This document shows positions 1 through 7,607 of a stretch of 27,314 bases of DNA, piece after piece. Position 1 is the stretch's first letter. Each line of letters opens with the position of its first letter. The stretch is from positions 1 through 27,314 of the forward strand of contig JABMRG010000122.1 of the NCBI GenBank assembly GCA_013202935.1, read 5' to 3'. The stretch comes from Candidatus Omnitrophota bacterium (GTDB taxonomy: Bacteria; Omnitrophota; Gorgyraeia; JABMRG01). Below the pieces are notes generated by a model. It was not told where the DNA came from. It did not search any database and saw only the letters and a list, made by a program, of their open reading frames with translations. Position numbers and translations under genes: made by a program.

Positions 1-96
1 AAACAAATAAAAAAACGTAACATTATATGAACTATAAAGTTACACAAATAGGAACAACCAAACTCATCCCAGCACAATCAAACAAAACTCTTTTTA

Positions 97-119
97 ATCG
101 AATCCCACCCTCGGCACCA
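97..119 (+). other. 3'-terminal fragment of a tRNA-Leu gene (possible att site)
   Basis: The 23 bases read as the last part of a tRNA: a T-loop remnant with TCGAAT (98-103), the 3' T-stem strand CCCAC (104-108), the 3' acceptor strand CCTCGGC (109-115), discriminator A (116) and an encoded CCA (117-119). The implied 5' acceptor strand GCCGAGG is typical of bacterial tRNA-Leu. No 5' acceptor, D-arm, anticodon arm or matching 5' T-stem strand lies in 1-96, so this is not a working tRNA gene. Such 3' fragments are typical of the duplicated attachment site left by integrases that target tRNA genes. By that model the element would lie to the left and 1-96, which is AT-rich with no ORF, would be its edge. 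The tRNA match rests on recall of tRNA-Leu sequences. Confidence 0.6.
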
Positions 120-136
120 CTAGCGGGAGGCTGCAT

Positions 137-502
137 ATGAAAAAGAAAGTATTAGGTTTGGTAGGGGCTTTAGAGATAGAGCTCAAAGGTACTGATGAAG
201 TAGCACTTCTTGAGCTTTCCGGCCAATTAGACAGCTATACTTCAGAGGAGATTAAAAAACTTATTGATACACATATAAACAATGGCAAGCTTAAAGCTAT
301 TATAGACCTTACCAACGTAGACTACCTTGATAGCTCCGGCTTAAGCGTATTGATAAACACTAAGATCAAGCTTTCCAAAAGAGGCGGTGACGTGCGGCTT
401 GTGGGATTAAAAGGCAAGGCAAAAGAGGTATTTGACTTGGCGGGTTTTACTGATCTGTTTTTGATCCTCGACAACCACGAAAAGGCATTTCAAGATTTTT
501 AG
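137..502 (+). CDS. STAS-domain anti-anti-sigma factor (RsbV/SpoIIAA-like)
   Basis: A 121-residue single-domain STAS protein, the usual length for SpoIIAA/RsbV-type antagonists. The core motif DSSG (residues 65-68) after the hydrophobic strand AIIDLTNVDYL contains the serine that a cognate RsbW-like kinase phosphorylates in this family. The unphosphorylated form binds the kinase and releases its client, often a sigma factor. The ATG at 137 is preceded by GGGAGG at 125-130, spaced six bases. It is the only plus-strand gene in the first 17 kb. Its stop interlocks with the stop of the convergent TonB receptor gene (4-nt overlap). A matching kinase (8778-9185), a second STAS protein (8427-8762) and a SpoIIE-type phosphatase (2355-4301) lie within 9 kb, so they are plausible partners. 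The family call is firm; the partners are inferred. Confidence 0.9.
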   Translation: MKKKVLGLVGALEIELKGTDEVALLELSGQLDSYTSEEIKKLIDTHINNGKLKAIIDLTNVDYLDSSGLSVLINTKIKLSKRGGDVRLVGLKGKAKEVFDLAGFTDLFLILDNHEKAFQDF

Positions 503-2289
503 AATCTCACCCTCGTTCCTACCCTTATCTCTCTTCCCGGAAGAGGTATATCCCTTATATCCTCATATTTAATATCAAAAATATTGTCTAGGGTTACAAA
601 AATATTACTATACTTATTCAGCTCGTAGCTAAAATCAGCCCCTATCAAAAGGTAGCTTGAATAACCCTTTATATTCTTGTATAAGAAATTTATGGTCTGC
701 GTGCCAAATCCAAGAATAAAATCTAAGCTTGCCCCTACCTTATGGTCTGGATGGTTGAGTGCATACTTTGATATATAATCATCCTCTTTTTTAATATCAG
801 AATCTATATACGCATAAGTTGATTTTAGTTTAAGCCACTGGAGTATATAGGCATCCAATTCCACCTCTACTCCTTCTGTCTTAACCTCTGCTCTATTATT
901 CGCTTGATAGAAAGAATCGGATGAGGACTTTTTTATCCAGTCTATCAGGTCTTTTGAATCACGCCTGAAAAAAGTGCACCTTGCCTTAATCTTCTCTTCT
1001 TTGTTAAGACTTATATCACAGCCGGCCTCATAGTTCATTGCCTCTTCAGATGAGAGATTCTTATTTCCCTTATTTGCAGGGCTGTCATAGAAAAGCTCTG
1101 TATATGTCGGCGGCCTTTGGGTCTTTGCAATGTTTGACCTGAGTCTTATCTGAGGCGCTATATTAAAGAATATACCCGCCTGCGGCAGGATCCCTGTATC
1201 ATAATCGGAGTAATCATCGACTCTTAGCGATACGTCATACCCAAAAGACTCATTCTTGTAATTACGAGATGCCAATAGATAAGAATTTTTGTTACGTGAG
1301 TCTTTTCCTAAACGCTTACTATTAATATCTTCTCTTCTAGAATCTGCTCCTATAGATAGCAAGCCGTATCTTTCAAAGTCAGCCTCTGCTTCTACCTGTA
1401 TGCCTTCAATGCCCGTCTTATGATGATTGATATAACGGTCTGGATTGTTTACATCAAGCATGTACTTATCATGGTGGCTCTTATAATATAGTTTTGGTTT
1501 TATTCTGAATGGGCCCTTCTCTAACTGGGTATACCAGTTTAGAAACAATGTATTTGTCCACTCTTTCGAATCATAGTCACCGTAAAAGTCTGCTGCCCCA
1601 AACTCTTTTTCGCCGTAGCCTGCATAGAAATAGCTTGATATAAGTTCCGTCTTAAATAATGCGGAGGAACCTAGAGTAAATTCCTTAAAATCAGTATCAT
1701 ACCTCCATCCGTTTGACGCAGCCTCTTCAGCTGAAAAGTTAAGGCCTATAATATCATTGTTATGTGATACATATGCAGAAGCCTTATGTGTCTCATCAGT
1801 TCCGTAAAGGAATGAGAGGTCAGCTTCGTCGTTTAAGGGTTTCTTGGTAACAATGTTTACAGCTCCTCCCATCGCACCCTGGCCCCATATTATCGGGCAT
1901 GAACCTCTTGTTATCTCTATTCGTTCTATATGGGATGAAGGAATACCGAAATCGAAATTATGATGCCCTGTCTGGGGGTTATTCAATGATATGCCGTTAG
2001 CTGAGATAGCAACCTGCTCATAAGTAGAGCCTCTTATGGAAAGGTCTGACTGTATACCAAGCATACCACGTCGTGAGATATCAACCCCAGCTTGATAATC
2101 GAGACTATCCTCGATAGAAGTCTGCGGTTCATCAGCATCATATATTACAGTTACATTCTTTGTAGATATCTCCTGGGCTATTGTATCTTCAAGCGTAACA
2201 GTTATTGATTCAAGCTCAACCTCTCCTTCGCTGGAAAAAGCTGTGCCAGTAGTAAAGATGGCAATAAGCAGGAAAGAAAGTATTCTCAT
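499..2289 (-). CDS. TonB-dependent outer membrane receptor, BtuB-like
   Basis: 596 residues, close to the length of E. coli BtuB. A signal peptide (about residues 1-19, ending near AFSS) is followed by a plug domain (about 40-155). The plug shows DLSIRG, ISLNNPQTGHHNFD and the typical plug ending GQGAMGGAVNIVTKK. The rest is a beta-barrel rich in aromatic, alternating strands that ends in RVRF, the C-terminal Phe used by the BAM machinery. It should import a scarce ligand across the outer membrane using TonB energy. BtuB-like size suggests a corrinoid, but no cobalamin riboswitch is seen upstream, so the substrate is open. The ATG at 2289 is supported by the signal peptide. No Shine-Dalgarno is visible, and a promoter ends only a few bases upstream, so the mRNA may be leaderless. 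It is the last gene of the long minus-strand run. Confidence 0.88.
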   Translation of the reverse strand: MRILSFLLIAIFTTGTAFSSEGEVELESITVTLEDTIAQEISTKNVTVIYDADEPQTSIEDSLDYQAGVDISRRGMLGIQSDLSIRGSTYEQVAISANGISLNNPQTGHHNFDFGIPSSHIERIEITRGSCPIIWGQGAMGGAVNIVTKKPLNDEADLSFLYGTDETHKASAYVSHNNDIIGLNFSAEEAASNGWRYDTDFKEFTLGSSALFKTELISSYFYAGYGEKEFGAADFYGDYDSKEWTNTLFLNWYTQLEKGPFRIKPKLYYKSHHDKYMLDVNNPDRYINHHKTGIEGIQVEAEADFERYGLLSIGADSRREDINSKRLGKDSRNKNSYLLASRNYKNESFGYDVSLRVDDYSDYDTGILPQAGIFFNIAPQIRLRSNIAKTQRPPTYTELFYDSPANKGNKNLSSEEAMNYEAGCDISLNKEEKIKARCTFFRRDSKDLIDWIKKSSSDSFYQANNRAEVKTEGVEVELDAYILQWLKLKSTYAYIDSDIKKEDDYISKYALNHPDHKVGASLDFILGFGTQTINFLYKNIKGYSSYLLIGADFSYELNKYSNIFVTLDNIFDIKYEDIRDIPLPGREIRVGTRVRF

Positions 2290-2297
2290 AGGAAGGT

Positions 2298-2327
2298 ATT
2301 TTAAGCTAAGGAGGGGATGATTGTCAA
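2298..2327 (-). promoter_or_regulatory. Candidate sigma70-type promoter of the TonB receptor gene
   Basis: On the minus strand TTGACA (2322-2327, perfect -35) is followed after 18 bases by TAAAAT (2298-2303, 5/6 match to -10). Transcription would start near 2291, next to the ATG at 2289. The -35 box lies inside one arm of a 9-bp inverted repeat (2320-2353), which could be an operator. Called from consensus match only. Confidence 0.55.
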
Positions 2328-2353
2328 CCTAAATGTTTATATGAGTTGACAAT
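2320..2353. repeat. Perfect 9-bp inverted repeat overlapping the -35 box
   Basis: ATTGTCAAC (2320-2328) and GTTGACAAT (2345-2353) are exact reverse complements separated by 16 bases. The repeat fills the gap between the stop codon of the phosphatase gene (2355) and the TonB receptor gene. There is no T-tract on either side, so a rho-independent terminator is unlikely. The arm at 2320-2328 carries the candidate -35 hexamer, so an operator for a dimeric repressor is a reasonable alternative. Confidence 0.6.
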
Positions 2354-2354
2354 A

Positions 2355-4301
2355 CTACTTTATCTTCAGCACCATGATGGTGATGTCGTCATGCTGAGGG
2401 GCTCTGCCTCTGAATTTCAGGATCTCTTTATAGACCTTATCTGTTATCTCTTTTGCGGTTAAATCTTTGCAACTTGTAACTACATCTTTCAGCCTATCTT
2501 CTCCATATTCCTCTTTTTTGGTATTGCGTGCCTCAGTAACCCCGTCTGTATAAAGCACGAATACATCGCCGGGGCTTACCCTGACCTCGTGCTTAGTAAA
2601 TTCCACTCCATCCATAATTCCAAGGGCCATGCCTCCTGTCGCAGTTATAAGTAACGTTTCTTGATCCTTACGCGCATGTACTACAGGGAGATGGCCTGCA
2701 TCTACTATACTAAGGGTCTTGGCTTGAGTATCTATCATCATATAGGTAAGAGTTACAAATAACCCGGATGTAGACTCTGTTGAGATCTGATCGTTAAGTT
2801 TAGTTACAAGCTTTATCGGTTCTTCCTCTGTCTTTGCATGGAACCTGAAATCACTTACTGTCATAGCCATAAAGAGTGCTGCAGGGACCCCTTTTCCGGA
2901 TACATCACCAACCATGAGGCCCTGTCGCTTATCATCGATCTCGACAAAATCATAAAGGTCTCCACCTACTGATTTTGCGGCAGTCATAAGTACTGCTATA
3001 TCGAGCCCTTCTCTCTCAGGCGCAGTCTCCTTAAGAAAGCTCTTTTGAATCCTTTGAGCAATATCAAGCTCCTTTTCAATTAACTGCCTCTTGTGCCTCT
3101 CAGTTATATACTGATGGAACACACAGGTAATGTAGACAGCCAGTATCAAAAGAAGCGGATAATGAAGGTCTATCCATACATTAAAGAACGCAAAAAGCAG
3201 AAAAGCTATTACATTAAAACCTATAAATATTCCTATGGCTATAGGTGCACTCAGCGCGGGCTTCAACTTAAAAACAACAAGCCCTATAGCAATGCTGAGT
3301 AGTATTAGCAAAATAATATTTGTAGACCTGCTAGCCCTTACGATAAAGCTATTACTAAGGATGGTGTTTATAAGATTGGCATGAAGGCCGACCATTGGAT
3401 AGGCCTTCTGCAGGGGTATAGGATTAAGGTCATGTGTGCCTACCGCGGTAAGTCCTACGAGGCATATCTTGCCTTTTAGTTCGCTCAAGTCTACTGCGGG
3501 TTTTTCACCATTTGCTATATCACGATAAGATGTCAGTATATCAACAAATGAGTAGTGTTTAAATGCTTTACCCCATCTGCCTGCAAAATTTATCATCATC
3601 TGGCCTTTATAATCTATTGGTATCTTGATATCAGGCCTTATCTGTATATACCTGGATTTTTCTACTTTAAGTTTTTCTATAGGTATCTTCAGGTAGTCAC
3701 ACAGAGCCAGGAATGAGATTTGCGGTATGACCTTATCGCCCAAATAGATAAACGGACTTGCTCTTCTTCGCTTTCCGTCAATATCTGTTATGGCATTTAT
3801 ATGGCCGACGCCGCTTGCCACCTCTAATAGTCCGGGTAAAGGCTCACTTTCAATATTGGATGCCTCAGGAAACAGCTCGTCTCCTTTTTTTTCAGACAAA
3901 CGTAATGCAACAGGCAGGTATACTCTTCTTGAGTTCTTAAGTGAATCGATAAGCATAGAATCGGACTCAGGGTTACTCTCCTGCCCGAACAAGACATCAA
4001 ATATTATAGCTTGCACATCATAAGCTGTAAGTACATCTATTAATGCCGCGTGGAATTTTCTATCAATAGGCCATTGCCCTATCTTATTAAGAGAGTCTTC
4101 AGCGACTTCTATTATTACCACCTTATCAGTGACCTTTTGTTGTGGGCGCAATTTAAACCGTACATCCAGTGTTGCAAGCTCAAAGGCCTCAAAAGCCCTA
4201 AAGTAAGAGGCAAGTATTACCAAAAGGGGTATAGCGACAGCTATAATATATCTGAAGGTTTTTGCTGGGAGTTTTATTTTTTTGAGATTAAATTTTGGCA
4301 T
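2355..4301 (-). CDS. CHASE2-domain sensor with SpoIIE/RsbU-type PP2C phosphatase
   Basis: 648 residues. One N-terminal membrane helix (about 17-35) leads into a CHASE2 extracytoplasmic sensor domain (about 40-320). Three more membrane helices follow (about 325-400), then a short linker helix and a PP2C/SpoIIE domain (about 430-648). Phosphatase motifs visible: VGGDLYDF, GDVSGKGVPAALFMA, DAGHLPVV, LYTDGVTEARN and QHDDITIMVLKIK, whose Asp residues would bind two Mn/Mg ions. This class dephosphorylates STAS anti-anti-sigma proteins, and two such proteins are nearby. CHASE2 is a periplasmic ligand- or stress-sensing module. The start overlaps the upstream beta-barrel gene by one base (TAATG), which suggests translational coupling. 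Domain assignment is firm; the signal and the STAS target are inferred. Confidence 0.9.
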   Translation of the reverse strand: MPKFNLKKIKLPAKTFRYIIAVAIPLLVILASYFRAFEAFELATLDVRFKLRPQQKVTDKVVIIEVAEDSLNKIGQWPIDRKFHAALIDVLTAYDVQAIIFDVLFGQESNPESDSMLIDSLKNSRRVYLPVALRLSEKKGDELFPEASNIESEPLPGLLEVASGVGHINAITDIDGKRRRASPFIYLGDKVIPQISFLALCDYLKIPIEKLKVEKSRYIQIRPDIKIPIDYKGQMMINFAGRWGKAFKHYSFVDILTSYRDIANGEKPAVDLSELKGKICLVGLTAVGTHDLNPIPLQKAYPMVGLHANLINTILSNSFIVRASRSTNIILLILLSIAIGLVVFKLKPALSAPIAIGIFIGFNVIAFLLFAFFNVWIDLHYPLLLILAVYITCVFHQYITERHKRQLIEKELDIAQRIQKSFLKETAPEREGLDIAVLMTAAKSVGGDLYDFVEIDDKRQGLMVGDVSGKGVPAALFMAMTVSDFRFHAKTEEEPIKLVTKLNDQISTESTSGLFVTLTYMMIDTQAKTLSIVDAGHLPVVHARKDQETLLITATGGMALGIMDGVEFTKHEVRVSPGDVFVLYTDGVTEARNTKKEEYGEDRLKDVVTSCKDLTAKEITDKVYKEILKFRGRAPQHDDITIMVLKIK

Positions 4302-5314
4302 TAGAAGAGACAGTTGATGCCAACGGTACCTACGCTGCCTGAGTATTCCTGGAATGGGTCATTGGAATAGTTCTGGCGGTATGTATAGTTAGCATTTACA
4401 TAAAACTTCTGACTAACCTGATAATATATACCGCCACCGAGTATCATAAGGTCGTCTTCCTGTTCAGCTGTCGATGTGGTAATCTCACGCGATTCATACT
4501 CTTTACGTTGATAACCGCCATTTAACATAATAAAGACCTTATCATCCACATTATAAGTTATATAGCCCATTATTTTGTTTGACCAGTAATCATAGTAATC
4601 CATATGCTCATCATTCGAATCATTTATATTGAATGTATTCTTTGCCTTGATAGAAAGCTTCTCCCTAGAAATCTGTGCTTCACCTATTATCTGATGGCGA
4701 TGGTCTTCTCTTACAGTATCGCTTGGCCTATTGCCACTTAGCCTTATATTGCGTTCATCATAATCGTAGAGTTTATACCGATACTTGCTTCCTATATATG
4801 AGCCCTTGTCAAAATAGAGCCTTATTCCTCCAAATGGCCCGTCTGTCTGTAAATCTGACTCCTCATTATTTATATAATGAATAAAATCAATATCATATCC
4901 TGCCTCTACCTTTATATTCTCTCCTATATAATACTCAAATCCCCCGGCTATATCATTATCAAGCATGCTTAAGCTCGTCTGCTCATGGTATGTTATACTC
5001 ATAAAATCATATATTGCTTTTATATTAAGATTGTCGGTAAGCATATACCGTATTACTATATCGCCGAAAGCCTGATCAAAAATATCGCCCTTTTTGGATG
5101 AATTCAAAAATGCATTATTATCATATCCCTCCAGCGCTCCTATAGAAAACTGCGTATTTAGCTTTTCTGGCAATGAGCTTGTTTCTGTGGCAGCTGCAGG
5201 CTGTTCATAGTCTTTGTGCTTCTGGCGTGTCTCTTCTTCATCTGCAAACGATGAAGAGCTCAGCATAGTTACTACTGTAAAAATAGACAGAGATAATATA
5301 GCCCTAAACTTCAT
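4301..5314 (-). CDS. Putative outer membrane beta-barrel protein
   Basis: 337 residues with a clear signal peptide (about 1-24, SSSSFA/DEEE). About 30 charged, Ala/Glu-rich residues follow, then a long series of short amphipathic strands (for example GDIVIRYML, LNIKAIYDF, KVFIMLNGGYQRK, KFYVNANYTYRQNY) ending in a C-terminal Phe. This matches a small outer membrane barrel, and the strand pattern resembles the BBP2_2/OmpA-like uncharacterised barrel families. No catalytic motif is seen. It overlaps the FecR-domain gene upstream and the CHASE2 phosphatase gene downstream by one base each (TAATG at both junctions), so the three are almost certainly co-expressed. A structural or sensing role alongside the FecR and CHASE2 proteins is an inference from context. 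Confidence 0.7.
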   Translation of the reverse strand: MKFRAILSLSIFTVVTMLSSSSFADEEETRQKHKDYEQPAAATETSSLPEKLNTQFSIGALEGYDNNAFLNSSKKGDIFDQAFGDIVIRYMLTDNLNIKAIYDFMSITYHEQTSLSMLDNDIAGGFEYYIGENIKVEAGYDIDFIHYINNEESDLQTDGPFGGIRLYFDKGSYIGSKYRYKLYDYDERNIRLSGNRPSDTVREDHRHQIIGEAQISREKLSIKAKNTFNINDSNDEHMDYYDYWSNKIMGYITYNVDDKVFIMLNGGYQRKEYESREITTSTAEQEDDLMILGGGIYYQVSQKFYVNANYTYRQNYSNDPFQEYSGSVGTVGINCLF

Positions 5315-6132
5315 TAATACTCTCCCCCTTGACTTGACGGTTCTGACTTAGGAGTAAGGCCATCTCTTCTATCCTGCTCGTCATCCTCAAATACATTATC
5401 CTTATTATTCTCGAAGCGCTCCTGCAGCCTCTCTATCTGTTGTATCGCAATAGCAGCGCCGCGTGAGCCTTCCGCCCGTTTTTCTCTCAACCAATCCAAA
5501 TGATCACGCAGGTTCTCTCTGAATTGCAACCACTGGTCTCTTTCTAGGGCGGTCAAGAGCATCAGGTCACCTGGCATCTCAAACCGGCCAATAACACGTT
5601 TATAACCTTCTTCTATAATAACTATCTCAAGCATAAGGGTTCCGTCTACGTTTACACCCTGCACATAGGCCTTGTCTTCAAAGCAACCTACATTAGTAGA
5701 GCTTCCATCTGTACTAACAGACATACCACTTCCTGCAACACCGGCAATAGCTGTAGGTGTGCGCACCTCAAAAGAAGAGCCGGATGACAGTGATTCTATA
5801 ACTGATAAGACCGTACCCTTTGGCATACTCAATTTTTTGGCCTTTAAATCCTCCAGGGTAATCTCTGTATTCTGCTCAAGCCTGATTATATTCTTTAATG
5901 TGGAATCCAGTGCTATCTCCGCTTCAGAGGCTATAAAGGTCTGGACCTTGTCTTTTTCTTTAAGGACCATGCCCTTCTTTGCCAGGATCCAAAAATCCTC
6001 TTCTGCACGCTGCACCTTAACATTACCTTTAAGGTATATTATCTTGGCTCCCTCCTCTGCAAAGCTATCAGTTGCACTAAATAATACAGCTACCACTAAA
6101 ACTACAAGAACTGTAAAGAATATGGACTTCAT
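5314..6132 (-). CDS. Exported FecR-domain protein
   Basis: 272 residues with a signal peptide (about 1-25, SATDSFA/EEG). The FecR domain spans about 28-150. It opens with IIYLKGNVKVQRA, continues with GMVLKEKDKVQT and SEAEIALDSTLKNIIRLEQNTEI, and contains SSFEVRTPTAIAGVAGSG, a hallmark of this family, which includes periplasmic signal-relay proteins related to FecR. The C-terminal third is charged and helical (about 195-272) and may be an extended or coiled segment. AAGGAG lies five bases before the ATG. It is the first of three one-base-overlapping genes (FecR, barrel, CHASE2-phosphatase). FecR-domain and CHASE2 proteins often occur together, so a shared envelope-sensing role is likely, though the ligand cannot be read from the sequence. 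Confidence 0.82.
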   Translation of the reverse strand: MKSIFFTVLVVLVVAVLFSATDSFAEEGAKIIYLKGNVKVQRAEEDFWILAKKGMVLKEKDKVQTFIASEAEIALDSTLKNIIRLEQNTEITLEDLKAKKLSMPKGTVLSVIESLSSGSSFEVRTPTAIAGVAGSGMSVSTDGSSTNVGCFEDKAYVQGVNVDGTLMLEIVIIEEGYKRVIGRFEMPGDLMLLTALERDQWLQFRENLRDHLDWLREKRAEGSRGAAIAIQQIERLQERFENNKDNVFEDDEQDRRDGLTPKSEPSSQGGEY

Positions 6133-6141
6133 ATAGGCTCC

Positions 6142-6786
6142 TTATTTTTTCTCTTTACCTTTTACTAATAATTTCCATGGGTTCTTCTTTATATCATCGC
6201 TGAATTCTTCAAGGTTAGATGTGGTCCTTTCAAGATTGCCTACTATGGAGTTTATATCAGTCTTGTTCTCGACAACAAGCTCATCTAAATGCTTTGTAAG
6301 GCTGCTTATGTCACCCAGGGTCTTCTCAACCTCTTCTGCGATTCTTTGGCCTATTTCAATAAGCTCTTCCATCTGAAGCGGGTCTTTCCCTGTTATCCTA
6401 GCACCGGGTTTTATATATGCTGCCGCCTTAGCCCCGGGGCTTAACTCTATATACTTCTCACCCATAAGGCCCAGTGTAGTAACATATGCTTCAGCGCCTT
6501 CTCTAAGCTTTGCGCTATTGTCTATAGTAAGCGTAAGCAATACGTTCGTATCGCCATCTTTCGTATAGAGAAGCTGGACATCATCTACTTTGCCTATTTC
6601 GACTCCACTTAAGCGTACAGGCGCATCATTCTGGACACCTGCTACCTTACTGAAGGCAGCCTTTATCTGGTACTGCTTGCCTATGTTGGTAAATTTGCCT
6701 ATAGAGACTGTAAATGCTATCAATATCCCAAGGCATACTATTACCACAAGCCCTGTCTTTACTTCGTTTGTAAATATCTTCGCCAT
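6142..6786 (-). CDS. mlaD: MlaD-family (MCE domain) lipid transport protein
   Basis: 214 residues. A single N-terminal membrane helix (about 11-30) anchors an MCE domain (about 36-115) with family features: AFSKVAGVQNDAPVRLSGVEIGKV, then LGLMGEKYIELSPG. The C-terminal region (about 135-205) is a helical, probably coiled-coil tail ending in a lysine-rich stretch. MlaD-type proteins form a hexameric ring on the ABC transporter and carry phospholipids between inner and outer membranes. AAAGGAG six bases before the ATG supports the start. mlaF and mlaE homologues lie directly upstream, 11 and then 9 bases apart. No MlaC homologue is in the window, so the periplasmic carrier would be elsewhere or replaced by this tail. 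Confidence 0.9.
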   Translation of the reverse strand: MAKIFTNEVKTGLVVIVCLGILIAFTVSIGKFTNIGKQYQIKAAFSKVAGVQNDAPVRLSGVEIGKVDDVQLLYTKDGDTNVLLTLTIDNSAKLREGAEAYVTTLGLMGEKYIELSPGAKAAAYIKPGARITGKDPLQMEELIEIGQRIAEEVEKTLGDISSLTKHLDELVVENKTDINSIVGNLERTTSNLEEFSDDIKKNPWKLLVKGKEKK

Positions 6787-6797
6787 TTTTATCTCCT

Positions 6798-7598
6798 TTA
6801 TTTTGTTAACTCTTCTAGATATTCACCGCTATTTTGGAAAAACTGAATAGGGCCATCAGGGTTTCCCTCTACAAACTGAACTAAGCGAGGGTCTTTGCCG
6901 CTCTTAATCTCATCTGGTGTCCCTTCAGCAATAATCTTGCCTTCATAAAGCATTATTATTCTGTCAGCTATAGTAAAAGCACTTCTCATATCATGGGTTA
7001 CAACTATAGAGGTTATATGCAGTTTTTTGCTCAAATCTAAAATAAGTCTATCAATAACACCCGCAACTATAGGATCGAGTCCGGCTGTAGGCTCATCATA
7101 AAAAACTATCTCAGGATCCATCGCAATTGCACGTGCCAGGCCGACCCTTCTTCTCATACCACCTGATATCTGACTGGGCAGAAACTTCTCAAAACCTCTC
7201 AAGCCCACTAGCTCCAATTTCATCTTTACCATAATAGAAATAATATCTTTGGCAAGTTTTGTATGCTCTTTTAATACTAATGATATATTCTCTTCTACAT
7301 CCATCGAATCATAAAGAGCAGAATACTGAAATACCATACCAAAGATCTTTCGTATATTATCAAATTCTGATTCTTTCATCTTTGTAATATCTTTACCCTT
7401 TATAAAAGTAGAACCGCTGTCAGGCTTATATGCACCTGTCATGTGCCGAAGAAGAGTAGACTTTCCACAACCGCTTCCGCCCATTATAACAAGGGTCTCC
7501 CCCTTGTGGACCTTAAGGTTGACGCCATCTAGGACTTTTCGGTCATCAAAGCTTTTTACAAGGTCCTTTACCTCTATTATAACTTCTTTATTTTCCAT
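6798..7598 (-). CDS. mlaF: Mla-type ABC transporter ATP-binding protein
   Basis: 266 residues, the length typical of MlaF. Visible ABC motifs are Walker A GGSGCGKST (residues 40-48), Q-loop Q91, signature ISGGMRR (144-150; SGGM is the form typical of MlaF-like ATPases), Walker B IVFYDE (164-169), D-loop AGLDP and switch His202 in VVTHD. It powers the MlaE/MlaD lipid transporter at the cytoplasmic face of the inner membrane. The C-terminal extension after the H-loop (about 225-266) is where E. coli MlaF contacts its STAS partner MlaB; a STAS gene lies three genes upstream. AGGGAAG precedes the ATG. Confidence 0.93.
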   Translation of the reverse strand: MENKEVIIEVKDLVKSFDDRKVLDGVNLKVHKGETLVIMGGSGCGKSTLLRHMTGAYKPDSGSTFIKGKDITKMKESEFDNIRKIFGMVFQYSALYDSMDVEENISLVLKEHTKLAKDIISIMVKMKLELVGLRGFEKFLPSQISGGMRRRVGLARAIAMDPEIVFYDEPTAGLDPIVAGVIDRLILDLSKKLHITSIVVTHDMRSAFTIADRIIMLYEGKIIAEGTPDEIKSGKDPRLVQFVEGNPDGPIQFFQNSGEYLEELTK

Positions 7599-7607
7599 AT
7601 CTTCCCT

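Noticed and set aside
1..119. Complete tRNA-Leu gene at the left edge
   Set aside because: Only the 3' quarter is present; no 5' acceptor strand GCCGAGG, D-arm or anticodon arm can be found.
2290..2354. Cobalamin riboswitch before the BtuB-like gene
   Set aside because: The 65-base gap is too short and has no B12-box-like sequence.
5672..6136. 154-residue plus-strand ORF opposite the FecR-domain gene
   Set aside because: Antisense to a gene with signal peptide, domain motifs and good ribosome-binding site; shows no domain of its own.
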